Shown: positions 50,300-62,900, numbered from the stretch's first letter. The stretch: DNA of 64,000 nucleotides from Gavia stellata (GCF_030936135.1 NC_082612.1:13747001-13811000), one strand, 5' to 3'. Program-made: numbers and translations. Notes: generated by a model not told the origin, from the letters alone.

Positions 50300-51453
50300 A
50301 ATAACTTTTTTTTTTAACATTACATATACATCAGCACCATAGTAAGAAAGAAAAAAAAACAACCCCAAATCTAATAAAATCTGCCTCTCTAGTACTTGGT
50401 CCCAGTACGGAGTATTTGGAGGAAGCTTTACAAAGACAACAGAGACTCAGTCTTCATCACCATTTATTCACCAAAGCCTGTATCTCCCTCACGCACACGG
50501 ATTTGCACTTGTCTGCTGCGTGATGGCTGTGTGTTTCTAAACCCTCATCTCCCCGCTCTGCCTTGGCAGGCGACCCCCAGTCATTCGCACCCGAGAAAGG
50601 GATGCTGTGCCGTCCCCAGCACCGTCCCCCAGGCAGCGGGCTCGCTGCCTCCTCGTCCCGGCACGCCTCTGTGGTACGGGGCGGGACAGGTATGTGCCAC
50701 ACCAGCTTGTCGCTCCCTCTCCCACACGCTCACGCAGACACACACGAATGCACAACACCCCATCCCTTCAGGGTACCATTTCTCATTGTCTGCCTATCCC
50801 TTCCGTTCAGGCTAGTCCGACCAAGAGCCACTTACCCGCAAGACGGACCGAGAACTTTGGCTGGCGCTCTCTTTCACTGAATTAGGGCCCAACCCGGCTC
50901 CTGCTGAAGCAGCGGACAGGCAAACCCCTATCATCTTCAGTAGGAACTGGAATAGGTCCTTGCACTGCATTTTAAAAAGGGGTTAGCTAAAAGAGATGCA
51001 ACTAAAGCGTTTTCTAAAAATTCAGCAATCAGGGCAAGCTGGATTGATAGCTCACCTTGACTAGCTAGGCCATGTTAAAAACACAGCTTGTCCTGCCTAC
51101 GTTATAGCATTTAAAACAGATACTTCCCCTTGTCTAGGTAAGCCCTGCAAGGGGTTACTGCGCAGAAGGGAACTGTAACGGGGCACTGAGATGGTTCCAG
51201 GCCCATTTTGCTCCCACTCCTTAATGTGATGCATATCTGTGCTCCACAGGGAAAGGCAGGACTTGAAAATGCAAGGTGCCAAGCTCCTCAGCTGCCATGG
51301 ATTTCAGCGTCTCAGCGCTTCGCATCGCCGGGCCCAAGGAGTGCAGCGCACGAGGAGGTAATCGGTAGCTGGACAGTTGGTACTGGTAGCTGTACGCTAG
51401 AGACACTTTTGCTGCAGAGCACATTTTACGGCTCACAGAGGCCAGCATTAGGC

Positions 51454-51612
51454 CAGAGGTTCCCAAACTTTTTGGACTGTGGATCACGCCAACATTTTTT
51501 TATGCACCACTATATACCCTGATAAGCAGCTCTCAGCTGAAAACACTAAAAAGGTGATAGGTTTTGGAGGACAAGCTTACCTTGGCCTCAGACTGCAGCT
51601 TGGGAACCACTG
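51454..51612. mobile_element. Short non-autonomous hAT-like DNA transposon (159 bp)
   Basis: The terminal inverted repeats are CAGAGGTTCCCAAACTTTTT on the left and GCTTGGGAACCACTG on the right (reverse complement CAGTGGTTCCCAAGC). They are flanked by 8-bp target duplications CATTAGGC (51446-51453) and CTTTAGAC (51613-51620), which differ at two positions. CAGNGGTTCCCAA ends with 8-bp duplications are typical of hAT (Charlie/MER-like) elements. It is too short to encode a transposase. The mutated flanks suggest an old insertion in the MAML3 3' UTR. Confidence 0.75.
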
Positions 51613-52786
51613 CTTTAGACATTCAGAATGGCTGGCGTCTCAGTATTGTGCAAGACATATCACAGCTTCATTACAGTGCTGCTCAGCACTGGTCCACACA
51701 GTGGAGATAGTGATACGTCGCTATTACCTAAAAGCTTATTTGGGCAGACCCCATGTTTGTAATAACTACATCAATTATTTTACCCATTCATGAATGATCT
51801 TTACAGTAGTCCTTCACTGGTTCCTGTTCTTCAAATACTGCAGTGGGTTTTATTCCAGCAAACCAGAGAGATGAGACCAAACATCTGTTTAAAACTGAAG
51901 ATCAGGTTGCATATAACATCACATCGAGAGCCCAGACACCCGAAAGTAATAGCACCTGCCAAACTTGCACTTTTCAAGAGGAGAGGAGAAACTCATTCTG
52001 CGTGCCAAACCCTCTCTGTACCTTCTCTCAGGCCTGTTTTCTCCTCTCCTGCCTGCCCCTTTGTGGCACTCATTGCTCACCTGAAAAAAAGTGCAGCCAG
52101 CTCACCTTGCTTTACACTGAAGGATAGGAGGGGAAGGAAGTGAACTGAAAACATACTGGGCAGGGAGGAGAGAGAGGCACCTGCTTAGGACCTAACTGAT
52201 GTCTCTTGGTACCTCCTGGCCCTTCAACACCATCTGTAGCCGCTGTTCTGCACCCCCAGGCAGCTGATACACGCCAAAGTGCTCTGACAGGGAAGCGCTA
52301 CTGCGAGTCCCAAGGGGACTAAATAGCTCATTAAGTTAACCCACCCACCTAAGACGTCTCCAGCAGCAGGTCCATAATCAAACTGTCCTCACCACACTGC
52401 CAAATTTATGTTCTCCTACAGTTTTATTGGATTTTTGTCACTCTGCAATGAAAATGGTAACCTCCCTGTGACTATTCAGGTGCTGCATGTTCCCTTGTGA
52501 CAGCCCAGAGCCGGCCCTGTGGGCCTGGCCGTGGCTCACCGAGACCTGCTTACCCCTGGGGTTAAGCCTGTTTCCGACCAGGGCCTGTGCAATCCCCCAT
52601 GGATGTCTTTAGGCTTTGCTCCTGGCTGTTTTCATCTGCTCCCCTGAAAGTTGCAGTGTTTACAGTTACATGAGGTGGGAGATATTGGGACCACCCCATA
52701 CCACTGTGCAATGAAGCCTCATTTCAGTTGGGAAAGACCAAATTTTCCCAACCAGAGGCATCAGCTGGCTTTTCCAGTTTCCCCAC

Positions 52787-52822
52787 CCTGCCTCCCGCCC
52801 CCCCTCCCGCCCCCCCCCCCCC
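52787..52822 (-). repeat. C-rich tract; G-quadruplex-prone in MAML3 mRNA
   Basis: CTGCCTCCCGCCCCCCCTCCCG is followed by a run of about 14 C. In the MAML3 mRNA this becomes at least four closely spaced G runs of three or more, which meets the usual G-quadruplex rule. It lies about 270 bases after the stop codon. Confidence 0.75.
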
Positions 52823-53083
52823 AACACACAGCGGGTGCTGCCACACAACGGAGATTGCTTGGTGGAAGTCTTGGGATGCCGATGCTTTCATCGTCCCCTG
52901 AATCTTCCAAGGTTGGCTACAGATCAGCTCAGTTTGCACGATTAAAAACAAAAGAAAACAAAATAACCCCAAACCAAACCAATTCAAACAAAAAACCAAC
53001 AATCCAAGGATGGGGAGAACATCCAACTCTCTCTTTTCTTTTTCCAAACGTAACAACCAAAGCTCCAGACTATACAAGCCCAT

Positions 53084-54075
53084 TCACTGGGGGTTTCCAA
53101 ACAACTCATCAAGTTCCTGTATCCACTCATCCCCTGGTCCGCTCTTAATGATGGAGTCCACAAGGTCTGCGCCCTCTGCTAAGCTGGAGAATGACCCCCC
53201 TGCTCCTTCATTACTGTAGTTGTAAGATATGTCCTGAGTGGGATTCCTCTCGTAGGCCTGCCCTTGGCTGCTCTGAGCAAAGTTACCACTTGGCATTTGC
53301 TGCGTCGGAGGCTGGCTAAAGCCAGACATCGTGGGGACCCCTTGGCTTATTGCAGGCATTACCATCGGCCTGGCCTGGCTGGCTCCTTGTTGCCCAGGTA
53401 GTGGTTGCAGCAACTGTCTCCCCATCGCTGGGTTCAGGGCTCTTACCGTTCCACTCGTGTCCACAACTGTCTGGTTCAGCCCCTGTGGGAAATGTTGCTT
53501 GGACAGCCGTGGCTGCCCAGACTGCATTGCGTACGTTGTGCCATTGTTGAAGGGCCCCATTTCACTGCTAGTCCTTCCAGGTATACCTTGTAGGCCTCGC
53601 TGCTGCCAGTTTTGTGTTCCTTGAGGGACAGTCCCCATCAGGTTTTGAAGTCGTGGTGCTTGTGGCCTGGGTAAGACCTGGCCCACAGGTCCTTTCATCT
53701 GCTGCTGATGCTGGGGAAGAGCAGAGTTTACCAGCATGTTCTGACCAAAATTGCCGACCATTCCCACCGCTTGTCCAGAGGCAGGCTGCCTCGTTCCCTG
53801 GCTGGCGTTATGTGCCATGTTCATGCCACTTTGGTTTGGGTGCTGCAACATTTGGCTCATCCCTGTGCTCATACTGTACATTCCCGGCTGGCTGGAAGAG
53901 GCGTTGCTGTAAGGAGCCATGCCCATGTCTGACTGGCCTGCGGTCGTGGGCAGTGTGCTCGGGTTCTGGGAGGGACCCATCGCCATCATGCTTGCGTTCT
54001 GGGCCATCATTCGGGATGTCCTCATGCTCTGGAGTGCTGCTTGGTTTCTCACAGCTGCTATATCCTGGGGAGAAC
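53084..54075 (-). CDS. MAML3: MAML3 last coding exon
   Basis: The acceptor TTTTGGTGTAG precedes GTTCTCCCCAGGATATAGC. The exon completes the Gly codon from the previous exon (QFQ-GSPQDIAAVRNQAAL) and runs 331 codons including TGA at 53084-53086. The apparent AG just before GATATAGC (54065-54066) is internal: using the upstream AG restores the conserved GSPQ. Confidence 0.94.
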
Positions 54076-57000
54076 CTACACCAAAAAGGGAGGAAGGTAA
54101 GAAAAAAACACAACCCTGTAAATAATCTTAATTAACACACCTTTGCATAAGAGAGAATCCATAGGAGCCTTCTGCATCACAGTAGGATTTCAGATTGCTG
54201 TGCTTTTTGAGCAAATAAATTATTGTTTCATGTGAAGGTTAGCAGAGAGCTAGAAGACTATCCATCCTTAGGAGATCTGCTTGCTGCCTAACGTTAACTG
54301 CATTTCAGAGATTATGTGTTCCCCACCTCACTCTGGCTGCAGCCTCTGTCCTGACCTGCCAAGTCCCCGCTCCTTGAAGGTGAGAGTCAACACAGCTCAA
54401 GTGCTGCCCTAAACAGGAATCACTGATCGTGTTAAGTATTCAATTCGTGAAGCGGGACACTGTTCAGCAGAGAATACCATTGATGCGGATGAGCAGCCTA
54501 AATTCCCTTAAGGCCTAAAATGAGGCTGGCAAGGTTAAAAGGCCAATGATTTACTCACTAAGTAATTCTCAATTATGACAATTTTGGGATGTGTACCCAA
54601 AGGGATTCATGGCTTCAGATTCTTGAAGAATTGAGGCAAAACGATTGCATGTGTGATGCATGATTACAGCCATGGTTGCCTCTCTGATAATAACCTGCTC
54701 AGGTAGCTAAGCTACACAGCAACGGGAGCTGCAGAGCTAAAATAGGCCTGCCTTTCTCTTACTTCATTGGGACCAGAAATGAAATTTTTAAGTGACCTGG
54801 GAGTCAAAGTCCCCTTTCAAAAGTAAATGTGAGTCTTTCTTTTTGCGTGTGTTTTTTTTTCCCCAGGACCAGTGACAATGTGCACCCCTCTCCATGAAAA
54901 AAATTAGTCCCTAAGACTTCAAAGTTGCATACGCACTGTGATTCAGTAGCACGTACCTTCTTCAGATAAGCCTAATTCAGCTTCTAGCAAGCAAATGAGA
55001 AAGCTTCCACTGGCCTTCTTCAATGGCAGCAAAGCAGCTGAACTTCAGTTTACCATTTGAGGCTCTCTTTTAAATATCTCCATTGTCTTTCAAAAGTAAG
55101 CCTTAAAAATGGAAATGTCAGGCTCAGAAGGCCAATCAATTTTTTAATAGCTCAGGAGGCACAAATGAATGGATTTTCTATATCACTGTTACTGATTAAG
55201 TCTATGGAAAGAAGAAAAATTGTTTTTTGTGGACATTTAAAGCAGGCAGAGTGTATTAGTGAATCAATATTATAAGCACATTTTACTCCACCTTAGGCCA
55301 GTGATGGGAAACCAGAAAATCCTAACCTTGTTAAATTCCACACCATGGCAGATAACTGAACCACGCTTGTGTCTTCCTTTCGGGGTGGGGGGAGCTATCG
55401 ATTTCTGGGAAGCCAATATGCTTCTGTATTTACTACCTTTATTTAAAAACAATTACCGTAACTCTGATTATGCCACGGGTTCGCTGTGGTTTTGAGTCAC
55501 TACCGTACCGAACTAAATAAAATACTCTGCAGATGAAACTCCGAGACTATGAGGCACACAATTACTCCCAGCTCAAACATTATTAAATGCAAGATGTAAA
55601 TATAAGATGGTTATTTAAGAGTCATAAATTGTACAACAAAATCTGAATGTTCTTAAATCAGCCCCTACATTTTGTCCCTCAGTGGCAGACAACATACCTG
55701 AACATCCATAGAGAATAAAGAATTTTGGGCCCTGTTATGTACGTTGGCTTGGTTTCTGTGATGGGTATGAATAAAGGAAGTGTCATCACTGTAGTTTTGC
55801 ACACATGATGCAGAGGATGGCTATGTCTCCTTTTTGCTGCAGCAGGATAAGCTTCTGGAAGATGCTTTTAGCTCATCTCTCTAACATGTAGATAAATGAA
55901 ACATTTTGTAGCATGAAGAGAGACCATCTGGATCTCACTTGCACAGGGCAAATATAATGGCAGCTTCTACTTTATCTATGCTATCAACTAAATTGTTTTC
56001 TTAATGATTGGCACTGGGGTCTTCTCAAAGTTTCTTAATTTAGATCACCTCCTTCTTCCATGATTAGAAGCTGTCTCTTTTTGCTATGATTCCAGCAAAT
56101 GCTTAAGTGTACAGATAATGATAAAACTCAATGCATCTTTAGCTATTTCTTAATTGAAAATGGCAGTTGAAAACCTCCAAAGGAGTCACTACCGGCAAGT
56201 GGTTCGCATACTACTTTGGTGAACCACCGTGCTTGGCATAAGAGGCAAGAGCTCAGACAAGAAGTAGTTAAAAGAGAGACGCAACAGATTTTAAGATTTT
56301 GGGCCACCTTCTGGTCTCACTTACACATAACCTACTGCACTTGATTACATTCTTGTGACTAAATAGGAAAAATGGTGAAATATTTATATTTAAATTAGCT
56401 CATTTACAAAAATGAATTCCTTGCTCTCTCAGATTAGCCTAAACTCTCTTCTGCATTTCTTTTAAATGATACATATGAAGGCAAGGTTTCAAAAAAGCAT
56501 TGACGTAGAAAGATTTTAGATGTGCGTCTCATGGCGGTGCGCACATGTATTTTGATTTTGCAGATGAATTATTGGGAAAAAATTCATTTCATATAGAATT
56601 TATGCTGCCAAAGGTAAGAATGAGCAGGTGATTATAGAAGGAGCCACCCTGATCTATGCCAGCAGAAGATCTGGCTGCCTGTTCCCTTCCTGGGTATGAG
56701 AACTGCACTATGCTTGCCTCCCTTGTTTTCTGTTGCAGCTACATGACACTATCATGAACATACAGCCCAAGTGCATGTTCGTTTCATGTCTATTTAGAAT
56801 CCATGGTTACTGAAGACATTCAGCTGATGCTTTGCACGTAAAAAGCTCAGAATTAACTTCTTTTTCTAAGCCAAAATGATTGTCCTTACTTTCTTCAGTC
56901 ATCTGTGAGCACACTGAAATACTACTTGCTTTTTTTGAGAACGTTAAAAGATCTCCGTTTTCATCTCAGATATTTCACTGTGTTTCCCACACCTGACATT

Positions 57001-59930
57001 TATCAGACCCTTCTGCAGATAAAGATGACCTCTCTGAAATTCCCTGCTCATCAAATTAGATAAAGTAGGGAATGAAGAGGAGCAAACCCAAGATTCAGTG
57101 AGAGACACTAGCTGAAAAAAAAAGCGTAATGAGAGTGGAGGCAGTCAAGATAAATCCATAGAAGCCAGATGTCAAAGAGGCAAAACAAATGTCAAATCAA
57201 AAATGCAGCTTTTGCTGAGGGGAACAGAAAGGAAATTAGGAACTTAACTAAATACACAAACCTGGGCATTCCCCTTTGGTAAAATATGCAGTATGTGCAA
57301 ATGTGCAACAGCCCGACTTCCTATTCTGGCACACTGCTTAAACCCTGGTCTTCACAAAATGCATGAACTTTCACGTGCCCAATTGACTCATTATTGGAAA
57401 AAGAATTTGACTTTTACCTTGGAACTGATTGACCTGTTGCACCGGATACGGGCTCCGCTGTTGCTGCAGATGCTGCCGAGGCAAATGGGACTGCTGCTGC
57501 AACTGCTGGAAATGAATGAGGGAAAGAAAGCAGAAGGGAAAAAGATGATTAATTAATTAGTGAGCTGAGAAAGGGGCTGGTGGAAAAAGTACTGCAGCAG
57601 AACCGCAGTGTTTCTTATCTAGCAAGCTGTTCTGGAGAGACAAGCAGAGTCATTTCAAGAGTCCTCCTGAGAGCACTTGGGATACTCAGCACACGGACTC
57701 CTTTTGGTTCAAAAAGGAATAAGCGCTGAGGCTAACATCATCTCTCCTTACTTACAACCACTTCATCTTGCCCTCTATAGCGCAAACTTGACTGTCTTCA
57801 GGCTGAAAGGAGAGGGAGGGATATGAGATAACTTGGCTCACCTAGGTCTAAGGGCAACTGTAGCCACACACCCTTTCCTTCCCCCAGCCCTGCCAAGGTC
57901 TAGAGGTTTGTGTTCCTGGCACAAGAGTTCCCTCCACCTCTGCACTCAAAGCACTCAGCTGCAAGGAGTACCGCATCCTGACCTGAGCACTGCAGCCTAG
58001 GGCCACTCCCGAGCCAAAACAGAAACGGCTACTAAGGCACATTTCCTCTTGTGCTTCAGAGAATGGTATTTGGGGAGCAGGTGGTTGCAAAATTCCTCCC
58101 TCCCTTGATCCAGCCCACCAGCCCAGCTTCTCTGCAGTTATCTTCTATGAATACTCATGCATCTAAAACAAAATCAAGGGCTGATTATAGAAACAGTGTG
58201 TTTACCAGAGCTCTCCAAGCCTAGGGTATACTTGACTAAGCAATTACTAAAAGGACGTATTTTGGTGCTTCATCTGGAGCTGTACAGATGCTGTGTCCAA
58301 GGATGTGTAACAAAGGTAAGAAAATGGCAAAGATGGGAAAGACGAAAATACTAATCCCTGCGTGCGTAAACACGTGTTACAAACTACCAAAAAGATAAAG
58401 GGAACCTTGTTAGGCACAAAACACCCAAAAGCTAGGAACCTGAGGACTGTGACTTCGTCACTTTTCATCTATGCCAGCACACTTGACAGCCACAGGCTTG
58501 TGGTTTTTCAACACTTTTAGGCTTGCCTTCAGCAGCCAGGTCAGTGACTGGCTCTTGGGTTTATGCACTTGAATCGACCTAATCCATGATGGGGGAACAT
58601 TACCGCATCCTCACCCTTCTGCGCTTGTTCCCCTCTGAACAAACTCATGCATCTTTACCCTGCATATTTCTAGGAGCATCCTTCCTCTTCTTCTTTATCT
58701 AGTGAGGGTGAATTTCTCATGGTCCTCTTGAGAAGCAGGAAAGAGGGGAAGGCTATCGGTATTTCTGTAGTTACACAACGTACACAAGTTCTAACTCAAA
58801 TTAAAGCAGACCCCAGGTCTTAAACTGTATTTCCCCAACCAGGGAGGTGAAGCCAAGCTTAAAGCAACTACTGACCTATTAGAACATTTTCTAGGTAGCG
58901 TTAGGGGACTGCAGGTTTAAAATTGGGTGTGAGCTTACAGGAACTGAACAGTGTGACTTTCCACTTTCTCCTGGGTTGCTTTTAAACTACAGCTGAGTTA
59001 AACATGCATAAACCATCACCATTCAGACCAGTTAATTCAACATCTGTATTGCAAAGGCCGAGAGCTCCAGAAGCCAGGTGACAGGCTCCAGTGCAGCAGT
59101 TCCACACTGCCACTGCGAGAGGTGGTTTTACTGTTCTCCCACTTCGGCTTCTGGTTCCCCCCTTGATACTGCCTCTCCCTTGTGCTAACATAATTGCTTG
59201 TACTGGTATGTGATAAACTGGATTAAGGAATTGATATAGGTAAATGCTAACCTTTTCCTTTGCTAGGTTACTTTTAACCCACGTCAATTCTTTGTCCCAG
59301 ACCACCGCACAGCTGTACGTAGCTTTTGCCAGTGCAAGACCATAGTCAGAGGTAGGGGAGAGAACCAGCAACTGTAACTGCAGCAGAGTCTGCTTCTGCC
59401 AGAGTAAATGCACCATGAAATACCAGGTTAAGAGCTAACTTTTCCAGTGTCTAAAATCCCCATGTGACTGTCAAGCCCACAGCTGGGAACATGGGTAATA
59501 TTTGCCAAGCTAATGGTAGGACCGAGACAGATGCCTCTTCTTTGATAACTATTGCTGAAATACCACGATATGAGCCACAGAGGATTACCAAATATAAAAG
59601 GAAGGGCTGGTGTTGCACTGTCTCTAGCGCTCATGCTCTCATACCAGCGTGCACTGCAGTACTGGAGATGAACGGATACTGTACCTGCTCTGCCAGGATC
59701 TGCTGCTGCTGCTGCTGCCTTTGCTCTCTTAGAAACTGTTGTTTCTGCTGCTCTATCACGTGGAGCTGGGCTCTCTGCTCAATCAGCATCTGCTTCATGA
59801 TGGCCGCTTGAGGTTGGTTTCCCAGGAAGGGACCCCCAGAGCTCGTGCCTGTCACCACGCTGCTGGAGCCCGGTGGGACAGAAGGCTGCATAGGCCCTGT
59901 GGTCCGAGACAATCCCACTTGATGCTGCTC
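53084..59930 (-). CDS. MAML3: MAML3, mastermind-like transcriptional coactivator 3, C-terminal part (last three coding exons)
   Basis: MAML3 is a nuclear coactivator recruited to the Notch intracellular domain and CSL/RBPJ on Notch target genes. Minus-strand exons 59685-59930 (82 codons), 57418-57505 (29 codons plus one base) and 53084-54075 (through TGA) join in frame with GT/AG introns. They encode EQHQVGLSRTTGPMQ, a Gln-rich coiled segment (IMKQMLIEQRAQL, FLREQRQQQQQQILAEQ), QSHLPRQHLQQQRSPYPV, QFQGSPQDIAAVRNQAALQS, then a long Gln/Met/Gly/Pro/Ser-rich disordered tail. That tail ends in the acidic amphipathic motif DSIIKSGPGDEWIQELDELF plus GNPQ. Exon structure and sequence follow human MAML3 exons 3-5. 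The RQPASGQ, MKGPVGQ and FNNGTTYAMQSGQPRLSKQ segments favour MAML3 over MAML1 and MAML2. Exons 1 and 2, with the basic Notch/CSL-binding region, lie beyond the right edge. Confidence 0.95.
54076..57417 (-). other. MAML3: MAML3 intron between last two exons
   Basis: About 3.3 kb of AT-rich sequence. I see no exon, repeat family or RNA gene in it. Confidence 0.85.
57418..57505 (-). CDS. MAML3: MAML3 penultimate coding exon
   Basis: The acceptor TTCATTTCCAG and donor TTCCAAG/GTAAAA frame 88 bases. It encodes QLQQQSHLPRQHLQQQRSPY then PVQQVNQFQ plus one base, matching a short human MAML3 exon. Confidence 0.93.
57506..59684 (-). other. MAML3: MAML3 intron between Gln-rich exon and penultimate exon
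   Basis: About 2.2 kb. The open frames at 58982-59416 and 59428-59634 look like chance. No repeat was recognised. Confidence 0.85.
59685..59930 (-). CDS. MAML3: MAML3 Gln-rich coding exon (equivalent to human exon 3)
   Basis: The acceptor TCTCTTTGCACAG and donor GAGCAG/GTACAG frame 246 bases (82 codons, phase 0 at both ends). It encodes EQHQVGLSRTTGPMQPSVPP, a Gly/Ser stretch, QPQAAIMKQMLIEQRAQL, then a Gln-rich helix with six consecutive Gln, partly coded by a short CAG run (59699-59717). Confidence 0.93.
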
Positions 59931-62900
59931 CTGTGCAAAGAGAAGGCCTCGTTACTCAGGGTGCTCCGTGGGCAAGAGAAATTACAGCTCGTTAACAAGA
60001 AGCACTGTGTCTGTGGGCGAAGACTGGAGCTTGAAGAAAGTAAGAGTCCTCGGAAAGATGCTCATGGCTTGTGACCAAGCCACGGGCTGTCCCCCACGGG
60101 AGCAGGTGGCAGGTTCCTCTTCTCTCCTGGAGTTCAAAGCCCCCTCAGATAAAGCAAGAGCACTTCGCAATTCATTAATAATAAAATGATAAAGTCGTGC
60201 ACCAAGCCTATTTTCATTCAGGATATGTAACTTCAGAGTAATGGTTTTGCAAACTTTTCCTCCCTCATCATGGAGACAAGAAATACATTTTCTCTCCGTT
60301 TCCCTTTCTCCATAACGGCAGTTTCAGAGTCTTCTGGACTGAGGAGCCGAGGTTTTGGGCGCACACAACGAATAGCGGGAGCTGGCAGCATTGATTCCCC
60401 CTGCACTGCACCAGAATCTCAGGGTTTAACCACATAATGCATTTATTTAAGATTTCCATCCGGCAGCAATGGCCCAAAAGCGCGCAGCCGAAAGGCTGCA
60501 GGGTGTGTGGCGCCACAGACACCTTCTCCTGCACCCACCCGACTTTCTCTTGACGTTTCTAACCCCGTTTGCCTTCGAGCGCCCGGAGAACGAAGCGACA
60601 GAAGGCCGGCGGTAAATCTCAAACCCTCCTCTCTCCGCCGGCCCTCCACCGGGCGCCAGCCATGATGAGATAAGAACCTCCCATCTCCCACTGGGAACCT
60701 CTGAAACGCCCGGGGAGCCCTCCCGGCCCGCGGCGAGCAGCACGCCGCTCTCCCGGCGGCGGACCGGCCGTTTACCCCCAGCCCCGTACCGCCCCGGCTC
60801 CCGGGGCTGCCGCCGTGCCCGCCGGCGCCGCCGCCCGCCGGCAGGTGTCGCTGCCCGCCCGCGGCCCGGCCCGCCCGGCGGGGGACCAGCACGGCCCGGC
60901 GCGGCGCGGGCACCGCCGGCGGAGCGGCACCGGCCTCTCCCCGGTGCGGGCGAGGGGGGCCGGGGAGCCGCGGGACACCCCCCCCCCCCCCCGCCGCAGG
61001 CAGCAACGGAGCGGGCGTGCGACGGCGGGGAGCGCTGAGGGGGCTCTGCGGCGGTGCCCAGAGCCTTGGCCTTAACAAGCCGCCCCCCGAGCTGCCGCGG
61101 AGCGGGCGGGTCCCTCGGGCCCCCCGGAACACGAGGCTCTCCCGCTGCCGGGGACACAGGAAGCTTTACAGCAACCCAGAGCCTCCCCTCAGCGCTACGG
61201 AGGGAGCCTTGCTCAAAAGCAGACGGCCAGCTCGGGCCGTATTTAAACCCCAGGGATTTGGGGGGGTGATGACAGCGCGGCGGGTGCAGCACCGCTTCCC
61301 CAGTCCTCGTTCTGGGTACGCCCTGGTGTAAAGGAGCTTAAGGATTTTCTTCTCTCTCCCATCTACTTTCCCCATGATAGTACCTGAGCGCCTCACAGCC
61401 CCCTGCGTGTGTTGCCCCTGCGACCGAGCAGCACTGCTCCGCGTCCCAGAGGAGGAACCGCAGCCCCGGGTCACGCTCGCAGCCTGTGCTCGGCCGGCGT
61501 GGGAGAACGGGAGCCCCAGAGCCGGCACCCCTCGCCGTGGGGCTGGCTCCACACGCTCTGCCCTGCCTGGGCACCGCTTCCACCCGCCGCCGGGCAGCCT
61601 GCCCTCACCGTCCCACACCTAGCTCTTCATCAGCGCCCAGCTCTCCGCACCGCGGGCTGGGACGCACGGGGACGGCCTGGCGAGGGAGAGATGAGTAACG
61701 CTGTGGTTAGCTCAGCCTGACTTACCGTAAGACAAAAAACTGCGCAAGAGTCGCTCCGCAGGGCAGGACCACCTTTTATCAAGTATTGGGAAAGCCACTA
61801 GCACATCCCGGCTTGCGGTGATACCAGCGCTCTTCACCTCTGCCGGGCTATGCAAGCCAGAGTAAGCCCTGCAGAGTGCTGCTTGCTTGGCAGGGCCGGC
61901 CTTCACATTTGCTCGTTAGAACCTCTGTAATTGTTTTAGAGAGATGGGTACTCATTCAAAAACACTAGCTTGATGGAAGGGACCTATATCACTTTAGGAT
62001 CCTTTGTGCAAAGCATGCCAGGGTGAGGTTTAGATTCATCTGGTTCATGGATGGTTTGAATTATGTCAATGACTGTGTGATTGGGAACATACAGAAAAGT
62101 AATCTTATGACAACCACCCCAACCCGGTCAATGAAAGGGTTAAAATCAATGCTTGAGTGTAGCTTGAGAAATTAGGATCAGCCTTTCTGCACGAAGGTCA
62201 CATTTTCAAGGACCCTTCCGAGGAAATAACAAGAAAATACAATTTGTCCACACCTCTACTTTGCACAGTTATTCCCTGAGGGGCTCTCTGCTGAAAGGCA
62301 GCTCTCCGATATTTAGCTTCTTTCTCTTTTTAACATCTACCCTGGTTTGAAAGTTCCCTCCCTGCTCCTCTTTCCACTTCTGCCCCAGTCCTGTCTCATG
62401 CTGCACTCTACAACCTGTCAAGCACGGTCCCGGCAGCACCCTGAGGGTGAGGGCTGCGGCAGCTGCTGGGGCTTCCCCGAGCCAGGCTCAGGGAGACGCA
62501 CCCGCTGATGATCCCTCAGCTGCTCTTGCACCCAGCCCTCCCACCCACCCCTGTCGCTGAGCTCCCGCTTTCTTTGCTTTGGGGGGGACACTGTCTCTCC
62601 AGCGGAGCTGACAGTGAAGGCTTTTTCCTACCCCCCCCCCCGGCCCTCCCCTGACTTCTGATGAAGTCATCAAGCTACAGATTGCATAACCGATGCACAG
62701 GACTAGCTTGTGTTATACTGGGAGACAGGCCAACTGCTTCCATTTATAGACAAAAGCAATGCCATGCTGCCAAATAATGGAGCCTTTGCTGCATCCACTA
62801 CAAGGAAAAAGAAAAGGGGGGGAAAACCCCGGGAGCCAAAGGGCATGCTGTGAAGTGACATCACTCGGAGCTTCCTCTGCCGAGCCTCAGCGCACAGCTG

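Larger units (their letters stand above)
49905..53083 (-). other. MAML3: MAML3 3' UTR (about 3.2 kb)
   Basis: The sequence downstream of the MAML3 stop runs to a likely distal poly(A) signal at 49923-49928. It holds, in mRNA orientation, a G-rich tract (52787-52822), a hAT-like insertion (51454-51612), an AT-rich TA-repeat zone (50215-50260) and a Pumilio-type motif (50292-50299). Minus-strand AATAAA hexamers elsewhere in the interval (for example within about 52420-52430) could give shorter forms. Extent is inferred. Confidence 0.55.

Noticed and set aside
52651-53219. Plus-strand frames over the MAML3 stop and 3' UTR
   Set aside because: Antisense shadows of the MAML3 last exon and its C-rich tract.
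54064-54067. AG before GATATAGC as the MAML3 last-exon acceptor
   Set aside because: Both candidate AGs keep a plausible protein end, but only the AG at 54076-54077 restores the split Gly codon and the conserved GSPQDIAA.
53808-54113. Alternative minus-strand frame overlapping the MAML3 last exon
   Set aside because: Out of frame with the conserved MAML3 protein, and it reads through the splice acceptor.
60443-61292. 229- and 281-codon minus-strand frames in the MAML3 intronic CpG island
   Set aside because: Same composition effect, with Pro/Arg/Gly/Ala-rich nonsense, no domains, and two overlapping frames equally open.
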